Of a DNA stretch of 64,000 bases, positions 43,142 to 52,684 are shown piece by piece. Source of the stretch: JAIYCX01 sp964353175 (GTDB taxonomy: Bacteria; Bdellovibrionota_C; UBA2361; SZUA-149; DAOLCO01); the NCBI GenBank assembly GCA_964353175.1, contig CAYGUX010000010.1:1-64000 (forward strand). The letters run 5' to 3'. The number at the start of each line of letters is the position of its first letter. The first letter of the stretch is position 1. The notes beneath the pieces were generated by a model. That model worked only from the letters and a program-made list of their open reading frames with translations, was not told the DNA's origin and searched no databases. The translations under genes were made by a program, and so were the position numbers.

Positions 43142-45793
43142 ATGGCCTTCCTTTTAAATCGTAGTAAGAGAGTCACTGGACATCAGAGAGGTAGTGCTAG
43201 TCTTTCACTACTATTTTCAACTATTGGAGGTGCGGTATTCTTATTCTCTTTCTATAATCTGACTGAATATACCGCTGCAAGATCAGGAGCTGAGCAAGCA
43301 GCTAGGAGGGCTGCTAGGTGCCTTTCTCCATCTGATCCAGAATGTAAGACATCTAGTGCAAATGGCATTTCTGGTTCTGTAATCGCTGATTGGTATGGGT
43401 ATAAAGCTAGTATTGGAGCAAGTAGTGCGATTGCCGATGTATATAGATATACTGGATCCGTTTCAGAAGAGCGATATTCAGCTGAATACTCCTCTTACGA
43501 GGTAAACACGGCAAGGCATCAGGTTGTTTGGGATGAAGTGGAGATAAGGCCTAGTAGATTTGTGGGTTTACTCAATAGTTATGCAAATCTTAAGGCTGAT
43601 ATCACAGTCTATGTTCAGCCAACCTTAGGAGGGGCAGAAAAAGAATGTAGAATTAATGGTGTAGTTGACTTACCCGCTGGGATTGAGTTTGATTCCAGTA
43701 CCTACTTTGATCAACGTTGGTGTGAGGGTGTGGTAGTAGGTGGTCAGTTAGCACCTGGGTCGAAAATAGAGCAGGCAGCGGGTTGTGAGAATATTACCGA
43801 TGGTAGTTGGCGTCTATCAGCCGGAGCAAGCCGGGGCAATTCCTATTGTGCGCTTACTATCCCAAAGCCCAGAGTCGATGGAGATTCTCCTTGGTTATTA
43901 CTCGGAGGAGAGGCGGTTTGTGATAATTCTGATAAGGCACCTTCAGAGGACATTGCCCAGAATTTTGAAGAATTAAATCAACAATATAACTCAAAAGGTT
44001 TCGGTAATCCTCAGCCTGGCGATAACAATCTCAGACCCTTTCCCATCACTCCTTCAAGGCAGTTTTTAGTCGTGGAGACATATAGTTGCAATCCATCTGA
44101 AGTGCTAGAAAATTTATCTACAAATGTAAAATCCAGTGCATCATTGGTAGCAAACTTTGCTGGTTCAGAGATGCTTGATCTACCAAGGTTTAGAAACCTT
44201 CCTCCCCAACTAAGAGAAGACTTTCTTAGCAATAAGTTAGACTTACAAGATCAAAATAGCTTTATTTATGAAGGTCTCAAGGGGGTAAACTTAATTGCGG
44301 AGCAAGATTGGACTTATTTCAAATGGTCTAGGGAGGCCGATGGGCTGAGGCGTTTAGATCGGGAGGTTTGTCTTTGGTTGCCATGGGAGGAGGCCGTTAA
44401 GAAGTGGCCTGAGCTAGCAGGTAAATATGATTCCAGGGTGTCTAAGAGGTATCGAGAGACTGCAGAAGGAAGGTTATACTATCAATCTGGTAATTCCATC
44501 GAGCCAGAAGTTGATTCTAAAACCTTTGCTAAGGCACCTACTTGTCTAAATCCTATTCCAGTAGCAGTAGAGCCTTTTACTTGTGCTAATCGGGAGATAT
44601 TAGGCCAAGCAGGTTCATTCAAGGACTGTCAAGGTTTCAATTCAAAAGTAGAGAACTTGGAAGCTACATATAATTCGAATCTAAGTCTGGTAAGTGATTC
44701 AATGAAGGTCTCGAAGCAACTAAATATTGAAGATTTCCTAGAAGGCTTTTCGTTGAAGGTAGAGCCGAGGTTTGGAGGTACGATAGTCGAGCCTAGATGG
44801 GAATTCTCATGGTCTTCTAATTCGTTTAGAGGTAAGGCAATTTTAGCTCCTTCTTCCTTGCGAGCTAGAAATGGAATAAACCCGAAACAGCTACCAATGG
44901 ACTTAGAGGTCTCTCAACTGAAGTTTAGAGATGCTCATATAAGGGATTCAACAAGACTTGAACTACTTAAAAATATTCAATCTAATGAGGGCAATGTTGA
45001 GGGTGATGTGAATGGTGAACCAATAGAGCCAGTGAATATAATGAAGGTAGGTGAGAGTGTGCTTAATGTGGGTGGAGCATGGCCCTTCGTTGCAGATGAA
45101 GAAGGAAGGCCAGCACCTCAAGTAAGGCCTTATGTTGGGAGTAGGGGGACAGGGTCTGTTTATGACTATGATTTGGATTGTAAACCAGAAAAAGAATGTA
45201 GCGGCTCGCCTAACTTTAGTTCGATTGATGATGCGTTACGCTATTACGCTAATAACTCACCAAGCTTGGCTGGCAAGGGGGATATAGTCGATCCCAATAT
45301 AGATATTGCGTTTACAGAGGAATATGCTGGGACCGTTACTATGTCGATTGATCAGGCGAGTGGGTTTCCAAGTTGTACGTCTTTTCTAACCACGTGTGGG
45401 AATGGGGCCGTGGGAGTGGGGGTCTCATTAGGGAAAGGTAGCGCAGCACCTATTGAATGTGCCACTGGCAAGTACGTAAATTGTTATCCAAGATATTTAC
45501 AAGGCGAAGTAGGGCAACAGAATTATCAAACTAGCACTAATTATCAACTTGCAAAGGATAAGGCCGTGAGTGAGGTGCAAAAGCTATTGCCTCTTGCTGT
45601 AGAGTGCGTAGATGTAAATCAGCCTAATTGTGTTACTGTCAATATAGAAGAGGCGGATGGGGAGGTGTTGGTGGAAGTAGATTTTGTTGCTCCGCTTTCC
45701 TATCCATTTAATACTGTCCTAGGAACTGAGACTTTACTGGTAAGGGGTTCTTCAAGAGAATTATTAGAATCTGCTAGGTTTAGGCAAAAATAA
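43142..45793 (+). CDS. large TadE/G-like membrane-anchored protein
   Basis: 883 residues. A short basic N-terminus and one helix (~18-45, GSASLSLLFSTIGGAVFLFS...) followed by AARSGAEQAARRAARCL, the arrangement of a TadG-type anchor. The large external part has many cysteines in short spacings (e.g. CLSPSDPEC; QPNCV), suggesting disulfides, and no enzymatic motif. It lies 7 bp after the TadE-like gene. The size is unusual for the family. Confidence 0.68.
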   Translation: MAFLLNRSKRVTGHQRGSASLSLLFSTIGGAVFLFSFYNLTEYTAARSGAEQAARRAARCLSPSDPECKTSSANGISGSVIADWYGYKASIGASSAIADVYRYTGSVSEERYSAEYSSYEVNTARHQVVWDEVEIRPSRFVGLLNSYANLKADITVYVQPTLGGAEKECRINGVVDLPAGIEFDSSTYFDQRWCEGVVVGGQLAPGSKIEQAAGCENITDGSWRLSAGASRGNSYCALTIPKPRVDGDSPWLLLGGEAVCDNSDKAPSEDIAQNFEELNQQYNSKGFGNPQPGDNNLRPFPITPSRQFLVVETYSCNPSEVLENLSTNVKSSASLVANFAGSEMLDLPRFRNLPPQLREDFLSNKLDLQDQNSFIYEGLKGVNLIAEQDWTYFKWSREADGLRRLDREVCLWLPWEEAVKKWPELAGKYDSRVSKRYRETAEGRLYYQSGNSIEPEVDSKTFAKAPTCLNPIPVAVEPFTCANREILGQAGSFKDCQGFNSKVENLEATYNSNLSLVSDSMKVSKQLNIEDFLEGFSLKVEPRFGGTIVEPRWEFSWSSNSFRGKAILAPSSLRARNGINPKQLPMDLEVSQLKFRDAHIRDSTRLELLKNIQSNEGNVEGDVNGEPIEPVNIMKVGESVLNVGGAWPFVADEEGRPAPQVRPYVGSRGTGSVYDYDLDCKPEKECSGSPNFSSIDDALRYYANNSPSLAGKGDIVDPNIDIAFTEEYAGTVTMSIDQASGFPSCTSFLTTCGNGAVGVGVSLGKGSAAPIECATGKYVNCYPRYLQGEVGQQNYQTSTNYQLAKDKAVSEVQKLLPLAVECVDVNQPNCVTVNIEEADGEVLVEVDFVAPLSYPFNTVLGTETLLVRGSSRELLESARFRQK

Positions 45794-45861
45794 CTCTTTC
45801 CTATTTTAACTAAAGACTCTATTCTTCTGCCAATTAATTATTGGTGAAATAGGGCTTTCTT

Positions 45862-47205
45862 ATGGTTATCATTGGCAGAACTTATAGTATCTTTTTTTCC
45901 TTATTTATAACTTTCATTTGTCCATCCGTAGCGTTCGCTGAGTCTGCAGAAGGCATTAAATCAGGCGACGTAGCTTGGATGTTGTCAGCTACTGCATTGG
46001 TTTTGTTAATGACACCTGGGCTTTCATTTTTCTATGGAGGAATGGTTCATAAGAAAAATGTTATTTCTACCATGCTACAGAGTTTTATTTGTATGGGCTT
46101 GATCAGTATCCTATGGGTTGTTTTTGGTTTTAGTTTAGCTTTCGGAGATAGTCTCGGAGGTTTTATTGGAGATCCGAGAACCTATTTTATGCTTAAGGGT
46201 GTAGGCGGATTAGCTGATCCAAGATTTTCTGCAACCATACCCTTGGCGTTATATGCCCTGTTTCAGCTGAAATTTGCGATAATTACTCCTGCACTTGTAT
46301 CAGGCTCTTTTGCAGAACGAGTAAAGTTTTCAGCCTATCTTCTTTTCTGTGCCTTATTTAGTATTCTTGTGTATTCACCAATTGCGCATTGGACATGGCA
46401 TCCCGAGGGATTTTTAAGATTGTGGGGCGTATTAGATTTTGCGGGCGGTACGGTCGTTCACATGTCCGCAGGAATGGCCGCTTTAGCGGGTGCGATGTAT
46501 CTTGGGAGAAGAAAAGTTCACATAGAAAGAAAGGAACATATCCCAGCAAATGTTCCCTTTGTTTTGTTGGGAACTGGGATGCTTTGGTTTGGTTGGTTTG
46601 GATTTAATGCAGGTTCCGCTTTGGGAGCCAATGAGGCTGCTGTGATGGCCTTTTTAACTACTAATACAGCTTCTGCCGCGGCCATGTTGACTTGGCTATT
46701 GGTGGATAAAATTCGGGGTAAGAAGCCTTCTGGCTTAGGAGCTTGCATTGGTGCGGTCGTGGGCTTAGTTGCGATTACTCCGGCGGCTGGTTTTGTTAGT
46801 GTCGGGTCTAGTATGTGGATAGGAGCGATTGCGGCGCTTGTTTCAAACTTTGCAGTAAGTTTTCGTGATAAAACTACTATTGATGATACCTTAGATGTAT
46901 TTCCTTGTCATGGATTAGGAGGAATATCGGGAATGATTCTAACAGGAGTTTTTGCTGAGAATGTGGGCTTAATTGCTGGGGAAACTACGGTTTTTTACTA
47001 TCATTTGCTGGCGGTCTTGATAGTTTCTACATATAGTTTTATTGTATCAATATTGATTTATAAATTAGTCAGTTTAGTTACAGTCCTTAGAGTTAGTGAA
47101 GAAGATGAGGATATTGGTCTTGATTTATCTCAGCATGGGGAGTCAATAAGCACGAAAAAGGAAGATAGAAACCCGAAAATGGCCTATCGGAGCTTAAATT
47201 TATAA
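45862..47205 (+). CDS. amtB: ammonium transporter (Amt family)
   Basis: 447 residues with a signal-peptide-like leader (ending VAFAESAEG) and about 11 membrane helices. Signatures are FFYGGMVHKKN, WFGWFGFNAGSALGAN, and the pore histidine pair His200 (GGTVVHMSAG) and His350 (PCHGLGGISG). It forms trimers that conduct ammonia/ammonium. A PII gene (glnK) usually adjoins amtB but none is present here, so regulation would have to be in trans. Confidence 0.95.
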   Translation: MVIIGRTYSIFFSLFITFICPSVAFAESAEGIKSGDVAWMLSATALVLLMTPGLSFFYGGMVHKKNVISTMLQSFICMGLISILWVVFGFSLAFGDSLGGFIGDPRTYFMLKGVGGLADPRFSATIPLALYALFQLKFAIITPALVSGSFAERVKFSAYLLFCALFSILVYSPIAHWTWHPEGFLRLWGVLDFAGGTVVHMSAGMAALAGAMYLGRRKVHIERKEHIPANVPFVLLGTGMLWFGWFGFNAGSALGANEAAVMAFLTTNTASAAAMLTWLLVDKIRGKKPSGLGACIGAVVGLVAITPAAGFVSVGSSMWIGAIAALVSNFAVSFRDKTTIDDTLDVFPCHGLGGISGMILTGVFAENVGLIAGETTVFYYHLLAVLIVSTYSFIVSILIYKLVSLVTVLRVSEEDEDIGLDLSQHGESISTKKEDRNPKMAYRSLNL

Positions 47206-47274
47206 AAAAAAGATGTAAACCCCCTAGATTTAATTATTTTATACTGATATATACGCGCCCGACCTTGGGTATTC

Positions 47275-47303
47275 TTGCAATACAAGGCATCTGTATTTAA
47301 TAT
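47275..47303 (+). promoter_or_regulatory. candidate promoter of the S10 operon
   Basis: TTGCAA (47275-47280), a 17-bp spacer and TAATAT (47298-47303), with a second box TATAAT overlapping at 47301-47306. The leader to rpsJ would be about 105 nt. A bulged hairpin (47263-47287) overlaps the -35. Confidence 0.45.
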
Positions 47304-47413
47304 AATACTAAAAGATTTCAAAGGGTTACTAGGCTAAATAGGCCTTTTATTATTTAATTGATTTAACGTTTAGCTGTATATATTGCAGCTAATGGGTGAT
47401 TTAGGAGACAGCT

Positions 47414-47722
47414 ATGATAGGTAGTCAGAGAATTAGAATCAGACTTTGTGGTTATGATCATAAGGTATTGGATTCAGCAGTTCTTGAAATAGTTCAAGTT
47501 GTTAGGCGTACAGGCGGTAAGGTTGCTGGCCCTATTCCTTTGCCTACAAGAATTGAGAAGTTCACAGTGAACAGATCACCTCACGTGGATAAGAAGTCTA
47601 GAGATCAGTTTGAAATAAGATCTCACAAGAGACTTATAGATATATTGGAACCAACTCAACAGACAATTGATGATCTAGGTAAGCTAGAGTTGTCAGCTGG
47701 TATTGAAGTTGAAATTAAATAA
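47414..47722 (+). CDS. rpsJ: 30S ribosomal protein S10
   Basis: 102 residues matching S10 length and motifs (RIRLCGYDHKVLD, GPIPLPTRIEKFTVNRSPHVDKKSR). First gene of the S10 operon; it follows a leader with candidate promoter and a strong aggaga site. S10 is also NusE in transcription antitermination complexes. No tuf gene precedes it, so the str operon lies elsewhere. Confidence 0.98.
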   Translation: MIGSQRIRIRLCGYDHKVLDSAVLEIVQVVRRTGGKVAGPIPLPTRIEKFTVNRSPHVDKKSRDQFEIRSHKRLIDILEPTQQTIDDLGKLELSAGIEVEIK

Positions 47723-47736
47723 AGTTCGGAGCATTT

Positions 47737-48387
47737 ATGAAGTCTAAGAAGGCAATGTACGGTAGGAAAGTTGGAATGACGCAGATCTTCACTGAAAAGG
47801 GAGAATGTGTTCCGGTTACAGCTATTGAATTAGTTCCTAATGTAGTTTATCAAGTTAAGTCACAAGAGAAGGAAGGCTATAAGTCTATCCAAGTTGGTTT
47901 CGGAACTCAAAAGGTACAGAGACTTACAAAAGCTAAACTTGGACACGTAAGTAAAGCTGAAAAAGGTATTCCAAGATTCTTGAAAGAAATCAGACTTGAT
48001 AAATATTTTTCTGATAGAGAGTTTAACATCGGTGATGAAATATCATTAGACGGACTTTTCACTAAAGGCCAAAAGATCGATGTTGTTGGTGTCTCTTTAG
48101 GTAAGGGTTACCAAGGTGTAGTTAAGCGTCACGGTATGAAGGGTGCGCAAACTATGACACACGGTACTCACGAAAGATTTAGACACGTAGGGTCTATTGG
48201 TAATAGAAAGTTTCCTGGTCGAGTATTCAAGAATAAAAGAATGCCTGGTCACATGGGTAACACTCAAGTGATGGTTCAAGGCTTAGAAGTGATTGACGTA
48301 CTTGTTGATAAGAATATGCTTCTTGTTAGAGGTGGTATTCCAGGAGTCAAAGATGCAACTCTATTTATAAGAGACGCGAATAAGTAA
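47737..48387 (+). CDS. rplC: 50S ribosomal protein L3
   Basis: 216 residues. N-terminal GRKVGMTQIFTEKGECVPVT and the MKGAQTMTHGTHERFRHVGSIG loop are diagnostic. L3 is an early assembly protein near the peptidyl transferase centre. Second gene of the S10 operon, 14 bp after rpsJ. Confidence 0.98.
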   Translation: MKSKKAMYGRKVGMTQIFTEKGECVPVTAIELVPNVVYQVKSQEKEGYKSIQVGFGTQKVQRLTKAKLGHVSKAEKGIPRFLKEIRLDKYFSDREFNIGDEISLDGLFTKGQKIDVVGVSLGKGYQGVVKRHGMKGAQTMTHGTHERFRHVGSIGNRKFPGRVFKNKRMPGHMGNTQVMVQGLEVIDVLVDKNMLLVRGGIPGVKDATLFIRDANK

Positions 48388-48429
48388 ATTAGGATTTCCA
48401 GACCGGAATAGAGATATTGGATTAATTTT

Positions 48430-49068
48430 ATGGCAGATACATTAGAAATTAAATTGTTTGATAACACTGGCAAAGAAGTAGGTGTTAAGGCAGTTAGTTC
48501 AGATATTTTTGGAACACGAGTAAGGACAGGACTTATTCATGAAGTTATCCGTTGGCAACGTGCTAAATGGAGGGCTGGTACACATTCAGTTCAGACTAGA
48601 GCTGAAGCGAGAGGTGGTGGGAGAAAGCCAACAAGTCAAAAAGGTATGGGTAAAGCAAGAACAGGATCTAACACTTCCCCAGTATGGGTAGGTGGTGGTG
48701 TTGCTCACGGACCAAAAGTTAGAAGCTATGAATTTTCTTTAAATAAAAAGTTTAAAGCCAAAGTTCTTTGTGGAGTTCTTTCTGAAAGATTAAAAGAAGG
48801 TAAATGTATTGCTGTTACTTCTTTCGGAATCGATGCAATTAAAACAAAGGATGCAGTAAGCGTACTTAAGAATCTTGGCTTAAATGGCAAGAAGTCAGTA
48901 GTTATTACTGGATCTAATGACTCAGTTTTAGATAAGAGTATTCGTAACATTGATAGGATCATACCTTTGAATGCAATCGGTTTAAATACTTATGATGTGG
49001 TTAATTCTGAATACATCTTGTTCACGGAACAAGGGTTATCTGAATTTGAATCAAGAATGGCTAATTAA
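48430..49068 (+). CDS. rplD: 50S ribosomal protein L4
   Basis: 212 residues; the extended loop (RAKWRAGTHSVQTRAEARGGGRKP) that reaches the exit tunnel is intact. In E. coli L4 also represses its own S10 operon; whether that happens here is unknown, and the short leader is worth checking. 42 bp after rplC. Confidence 0.98.
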   Translation: MADTLEIKLFDNTGKEVGVKAVSSDIFGTRVRTGLIHEVIRWQRAKWRAGTHSVQTRAEARGGGRKPTSQKGMGKARTGSNTSPVWVGGGVAHGPKVRSYEFSLNKKFKAKVLCGVLSERLKEGKCIAVTSFGIDAIKTKDAVSVLKNLGLNGKKSVVITGSNDSVLDKSIRNIDRIIPLNAIGLNTYDVVNSEYILFTEQGLSEFESRMAN

Positions 49069-49079
49069 GGGATCAAGTT

Positions 49080-49388
49080 ATGGGAAGCATAGTAGATAGC
49101 GCAAATAAGATTTTAAAAGCACCAATCCTTACTGAGAAAGCAACAGGCGTTGGTACTCTAGGTAAAGGCTTTGTCTTAGAAGTTAGTCCAAAGGCTAATA
49201 AATTTGAGATTAAAAAAGCTGTTGAAGAAGTTTTTGGTGTTACAGTTGATAAAGTAAGAACAATGAACTGCACTAAGAGACTAAAGAGAAAATCAAAGAG
49301 TCAATTGATGAACTCTAAAGGTCGTTGGAAAAAGGCATATATATCTTTGAAAGAAGGTAATGCATTAGACATTATTGAAGGCTTATAA
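49080..49388 (+). CDS. rplW: 50S ribosomal protein L23
   Basis: 102 residues. Typical ILTEKAT, FEIKKAVEEVFGVTVDKVRTMN and a positively charged RLKRKSKS loop. L23 sits at the tunnel exit and docks trigger factor and SRP. 11 bp after rplD. Confidence 0.98.
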   Translation: MGSIVDSANKILKAPILTEKATGVGTLGKGFVLEVSPKANKFEIKKAVEEVFGVTVDKVRTMNCTKRLKRKSKSQLMNSKGRWKKAYISLKEGNALDIIEGL

Positions 49389-49416
49389 GGTATCTGGAAA
49401 GGATTGAGGATTAGAC

Positions 49417-50244
49417 ATGGGACTTAAAACATTTAGACCAATTACACCTTCTCAAAGGCAAAAGGTTTCTCTAGATTTTAGTGAAATAACTAAATCAACA
49501 CCTGAGAAATCTCTTTTAGCTAAGAGAAACAGAATTGATGGTAGAAACTCAAACGGTAGAATCACTGTTAGAAGAAGAGGTGGTGGACATAAGAGAAAAT
49601 ACCGTATTATCGATTTTAAAAGAGACAAGGTGGCAATTCCAGCAAAAGTTGTTGGCATCGAGTATGATCCAAATAGATCTGCTAGAATTGCTTTGTTGCA
49701 GTATGCTGATGGTGAGAAGAGATATATCATCGCACCGGAGGGATTAGTAACTGGACAAAATGTTGTTTCAGGCCCACAAGCTGATATCAAGGTAGGAAAT
49801 GCCTTACCATTAGCTGATATTCCAGTTGGTGAAGTTGTACATAACATTGAGTTACGTCCAGGTGGTGGAGCGAAGCTTTGCAGAAGTGCTGGCGGTAAAG
49901 CTCAAGTGATGGCTAAAGATAGTAAGTATGCTCAGTTAAGATTAACTTCTGGCGAGCAAAGAATGATATTAGTTACATGTATGGCAACTATCGGATTAGT
50001 TGGTAACTCAGATCACTCAAATACAAATTCTGGTAAAGCAGGAAGAAGTCGTTGGTTAGGTCTAAGACCTAAAGTTAGAGGAGTCGCAATGAACCCAATC
50101 GATCACCCACATGGTGGTGGTGAAGGTAAAACTTCTGGAGGAAGACATCCAGTCAGTCCATGGGGTACACCTGCTAAAGGTAAGAAAACTAGAAAGAATA
50201 AGAGAACTGATAAGTTCATTATTCGTGGAAGGAAAAAGAAATAA
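49417..50244 (+). CDS. rplB: 50S ribosomal protein L2
   Basis: 275 residues, usual size. RRRGGGHKRKYR, and MNPIDHPHGGGEGKTSGGRHPVSPWG with the essential His of the GGGEG loop, are unmistakable. It helps form the peptidyl transferase centre. 28 bp after rplW. Confidence 0.99.
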   Translation: MGLKTFRPITPSQRQKVSLDFSEITKSTPEKSLLAKRNRIDGRNSNGRITVRRRGGGHKRKYRIIDFKRDKVAIPAKVVGIEYDPNRSARIALLQYADGEKRYIIAPEGLVTGQNVVSGPQADIKVGNALPLADIPVGEVVHNIELRPGGGAKLCRSAGGKAQVMAKDSKYAQLRLTSGEQRMILVTCMATIGLVGNSDHSNTNSGKAGRSRWLGLRPKVRGVAMNPIDHPHGGGEGKTSGGRHPVSPWGTPAKGKKTRKNKRTDKFIIRGRKKK

Positions 50245-50255
50245 GAGGTTAATTT

Positions 50256-50519
50256 ATGGCACGATCAATTAGAAAAGGTCCTTTTATAGATCTTAGTTTA
50301 CTAAAATGGGTAAAGCGCGCTAAAGAAGGTGCACATAAAGGCCCAATTAAGACTTGGTCAAGAAGATCAACTATTTCTCCCGATATGGTAGGACTTACGT
50401 TCGCCGTTCATAACGGGAAAAAGTTTTTACCAGTATTTGTAAGTGAAAATATGGTTGGTCATAAGTTGGGTGAGTTTTCGGCGACAAGAACTTTCTCTAA
50501 GCATTCTGGGGAAAAATAG
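50256..50519 (+). CDS. rpsS: 30S ribosomal protein S19
   Basis: 87 residues. SIRKGPFIDLSLL, TWSRRSTISPDMVG and LGEFSATRTFSKHSG are typical. S19 contacts S13 in the head. 11 bp after rplB. Confidence 0.98.
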   Translation: MARSIRKGPFIDLSLLKWVKRAKEGAHKGPIKTWSRRSTISPDMVGLTFAVHNGKKFLPVFVSENMVGHKLGEFSATRTFSKHSGEK

Positions 50520-50547
50520 GAATTTTTATTTTATAGTTGGATAGATT

Positions 50548-50904
50548 ATGGGTCACGTAGAAGAAGCGTTCATTTCAAAAGCGGTACTAACAAACTTCAG
50601 AGTTTCACCTCAGAAGGCGAGATTAGTAGTTGATTTAGTAAGAGGTAAAAAAGTTGACTTTGCATTGTCAGTTCTTGCTACTTCTACCAAAAAGTCAGCA
50701 CCAGTGCTTGGAAAATTAATATTGTCCGCTGTAGCTAACGCTAAAAACGAACATTCAGATCTTGATATAGATGATCTTTTTGTTAAGAGAATTTGGGTAT
50801 GTGAGGGGAGGAAATTGATGCGGTCTATGCCTAGGGCAAGAGGGTCAGCATCTCCAATTAGAAAAAGATCAAGCACTATAACAGTGCTTTTGGATGAGAA
50901 ATAA
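50548..50904 (+). CDS. rplV: 50S ribosomal protein L22
   Basis: 118 residues. Early VSPQKARLVVDLVRGKKV and a beta-hairpin region (SMPRARGSASPIRKRSSTITVLL) that lines the exit tunnel. 28 bp after rpsS. Confidence 0.98.
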   Translation: MGHVEEAFISKAVLTNFRVSPQKARLVVDLVRGKKVDFALSVLATSTKKSAPVLGKLILSAVANAKNEHSDLDIDDLFVKRIWVCEGRKLMRSMPRARGSASPIRKRSSTITVLLDEK

Positions 50905-50945
50905 TTAAAAGTCTAAGAATATAATAAGGTAATTTAAGGTACTCT

Positions 50946-51599
50946 ATGGGTCAGAAAGTTCATCCGTTTGGATTTAGGTTGGGAGTCACAGAAACTTGGT
51001 TATCCAAGTGGTACAGAGGCAAAGGCTATGCAGAGCAGCTTCAACAAGACTTCTTTCTTAGAGAATATGTAGCTAAGAAATTAAAAGGTGCTGGAGTCTC
51101 AACTATCGTAATTGAGAGAGCTGCTAATAGAGTTAAGATTAATGTTAGAACTGCTAGACCAGGATTGGTTATTGGTAGAGATGGCAAAAACATCGAAGAC
51201 CTAAGATTAGAGTTAAAGAAGATTGTTGGTCGTGATGTAACATTAAACCCAATCGAGATCAGAAAGCCTGATTTAGATGCTCAGCTTGTCGCTGAGAATG
51301 TTGCTAATCAGTTGATTCGAAGAGTCGCTTTTAGAAGAGCAATGAAAGATTCAATTCAAAGATCTATGAGAATGGGCGCTGAAGGAATCAAGATTGCTGT
51401 ATCTGGTCGACTAGGTGGGACAGATATCGCGAGAACTGAGTGGTCAAGAGAAGGTAGAGTTCCTCTACATACTCTTAGAGCTAAAATTCAGTACGGATTT
51501 TCAGAAGCACTAACTACCTATGGTATCATTGGTGTTAAATGCTGGATATTCTTAGGTGAGTTAGAAGATATTGATTCACCGCAAGGTCCAACAGTTTAA
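50946..51599 (+). CDS. rpsC: 30S ribosomal protein S3
   Basis: 217 residues. N-terminal GQKVHPFGFRLGVTETW, a KH domain (ARPGLVIGRDGKNIEDL) and GRLGGTDIARTEW. S3 is part of the mRNA entry helicase. 41 bp after rplV. Confidence 0.98.
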   Translation: MGQKVHPFGFRLGVTETWLSKWYRGKGYAEQLQQDFFLREYVAKKLKGAGVSTIVIERAANRVKINVRTARPGLVIGRDGKNIEDLRLELKKIVGRDVTLNPIEIRKPDLDAQLVAENVANQLIRRVAFRRAMKDSIQRSMRMGAEGIKIAVSGRLGGTDIARTEWSREGRVPLHTLRAKIQYGFSEALTTYGIIGVKCWIFLGELEDIDSPQGPTV

Positions 51600-51671
51600 A
51601 GCTGTTAATTATTAGATTAGGTATCGCGAAAGCGATTATATTATTGTTGATTTAAGTAGAGAGTAAGAATT

Positions 51672-52100
51672 ATGCTTTCCCCAAAAAGAGTAAAACACCG
51701 AAAGCAGATGAAACAGTCTTCGCGTCTTTATGGCACTGAGACTAGAGGTACTACTGTCGCATTTGGTGATTTCGGATTGATGTCTTTAGAAGGTCGTTGG
51801 ATAACGAATAGACAGATTGAAGCTGCCCGTATTGCGATGAATAGAAGGCTTAAAAGAGGTGGAAGAATCTGGATTAGAATTTTCCCAGATAAGCCGCTTA
51901 CTAAAAAACCTGCCGAAGTGAGAATGGGTAAAGGTAAAGGCTCTCCTGAGTATTGGGTTGCTGAGGTACGTGCTGGAAGAATTATGTATGAAATTAAGGG
52001 TGTTGATGAAGCAACAGCGAGAGAAGCGCTATTATTAGCGAGTGCTAAGTTGCCAGTTAAGACTAAGTTTGTAGTTAGGCATGCTAATACAATTTTGTAG
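51672..52100 (+). CDS. rplP: 50S ribosomal protein L16
   Basis: 142 residues. RKQMKQSSRLYGTETRGTT and the conserved RIFPDKPLTKKPAEVRMGKGKG are diagnostic. L16 helps place the A-site tRNA. The 72-bp gap from rpsC is larger than its neighbours but shows no terminator. Confidence 0.98.
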   Translation: MLSPKRVKHRKQMKQSSRLYGTETRGTTVAFGDFGLMSLEGRWITNRQIEAARIAMNRRLKRGGRIWIRIFPDKPLTKKPAEVRMGKGKGSPEYWVAEVRAGRIMYEIKGVDEATAREALLLASAKLPVKTKFVVRHANTIL

Positions 52101-52129
52101 AACGCAGTTTGTTTTGTTAAGAGGAATTT

Positions 52130-52333
52130 ATGAAGTCTAAAGAGTATATTAAGCAAATCAGAGAGTTGGATAAAGTCGGTGCTTTAGAAGCACTTAAGGC
52201 AGCAGAAAAAGAACTTCTAAATTTAAATTTTAGAAAGGCAGTTTCAGGCATTCCAAAAAGTTCTGAACTTAAAGCTACAAGAAACAAAATAGCTAGAATA
52301 CAAACAATACTTAATGAAAAAAGAGCACAGTAG
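52130..52333 (+). CDS. rpmC: 50S ribosomal protein L29
   Basis: 67 residues, helical hairpin: EALKAAEKELLNLNFRKAVSGIPKSSELKATRNKIARIQTIL-type pattern, as in L29. 29 bp after rplP; preceded by agagga. Confidence 0.97.
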   Translation: MKSKEYIKQIRELDKVGALEALKAAEKELLNLNFRKAVSGIPKSSELKATRNKIARIQTILNEKRAQ

Positions 52334-52361
52334 TCAGAACGACAGCTTTTAGGAATATATT

Positions 52362-52640
52362 ATGAAGAAAGACGAACAAGAAATATCAGTTAGAGGGATC
52401 AAGAAGGTCCAGGAAGGTGTTGTAGTAAGTAATAAGGGTGCTAAGACAATTGTTGTAGCCGTTCAGACTTATAAAAAACATGCTCAGTACGGTAAGTATG
52501 TTCAAAAGACCAAGAAATACATGGCTCATGATGAAAATAATGAGTGTGGAGTTGGCGATAAGGTGATGATTAAGGAAAGTAGGCCACTTAGTAAAATGAA
52601 GAACTGGAGACTTACCAAAGTCGTACAGAAGGCCGCTTAA
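52362..52640 (+). CDS. rpsQ: 30S ribosomal protein S17
   Basis: 92 residues. The OB-fold core with GVVVSNKGAKTIVVAVQTYKKH and GDKVMIKESRPLSKMKNWRL is typical. A short N-terminal extension (~10 residues) precedes it. 28 bp after rpmC. Confidence 0.97.
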   Translation: MKKDEQEISVRGIKKVQEGVVVSNKGAKTIVVAVQTYKKHAQYGKYVQKTKKYMAHDENNECGVGDKVMIKESRPLSKMKNWRLTKVVQKAA

Positions 52641-52684
52641 ATTTTTGAGTAAAGATATATTTTAGAGTAATCCCAAGGGGTGTT

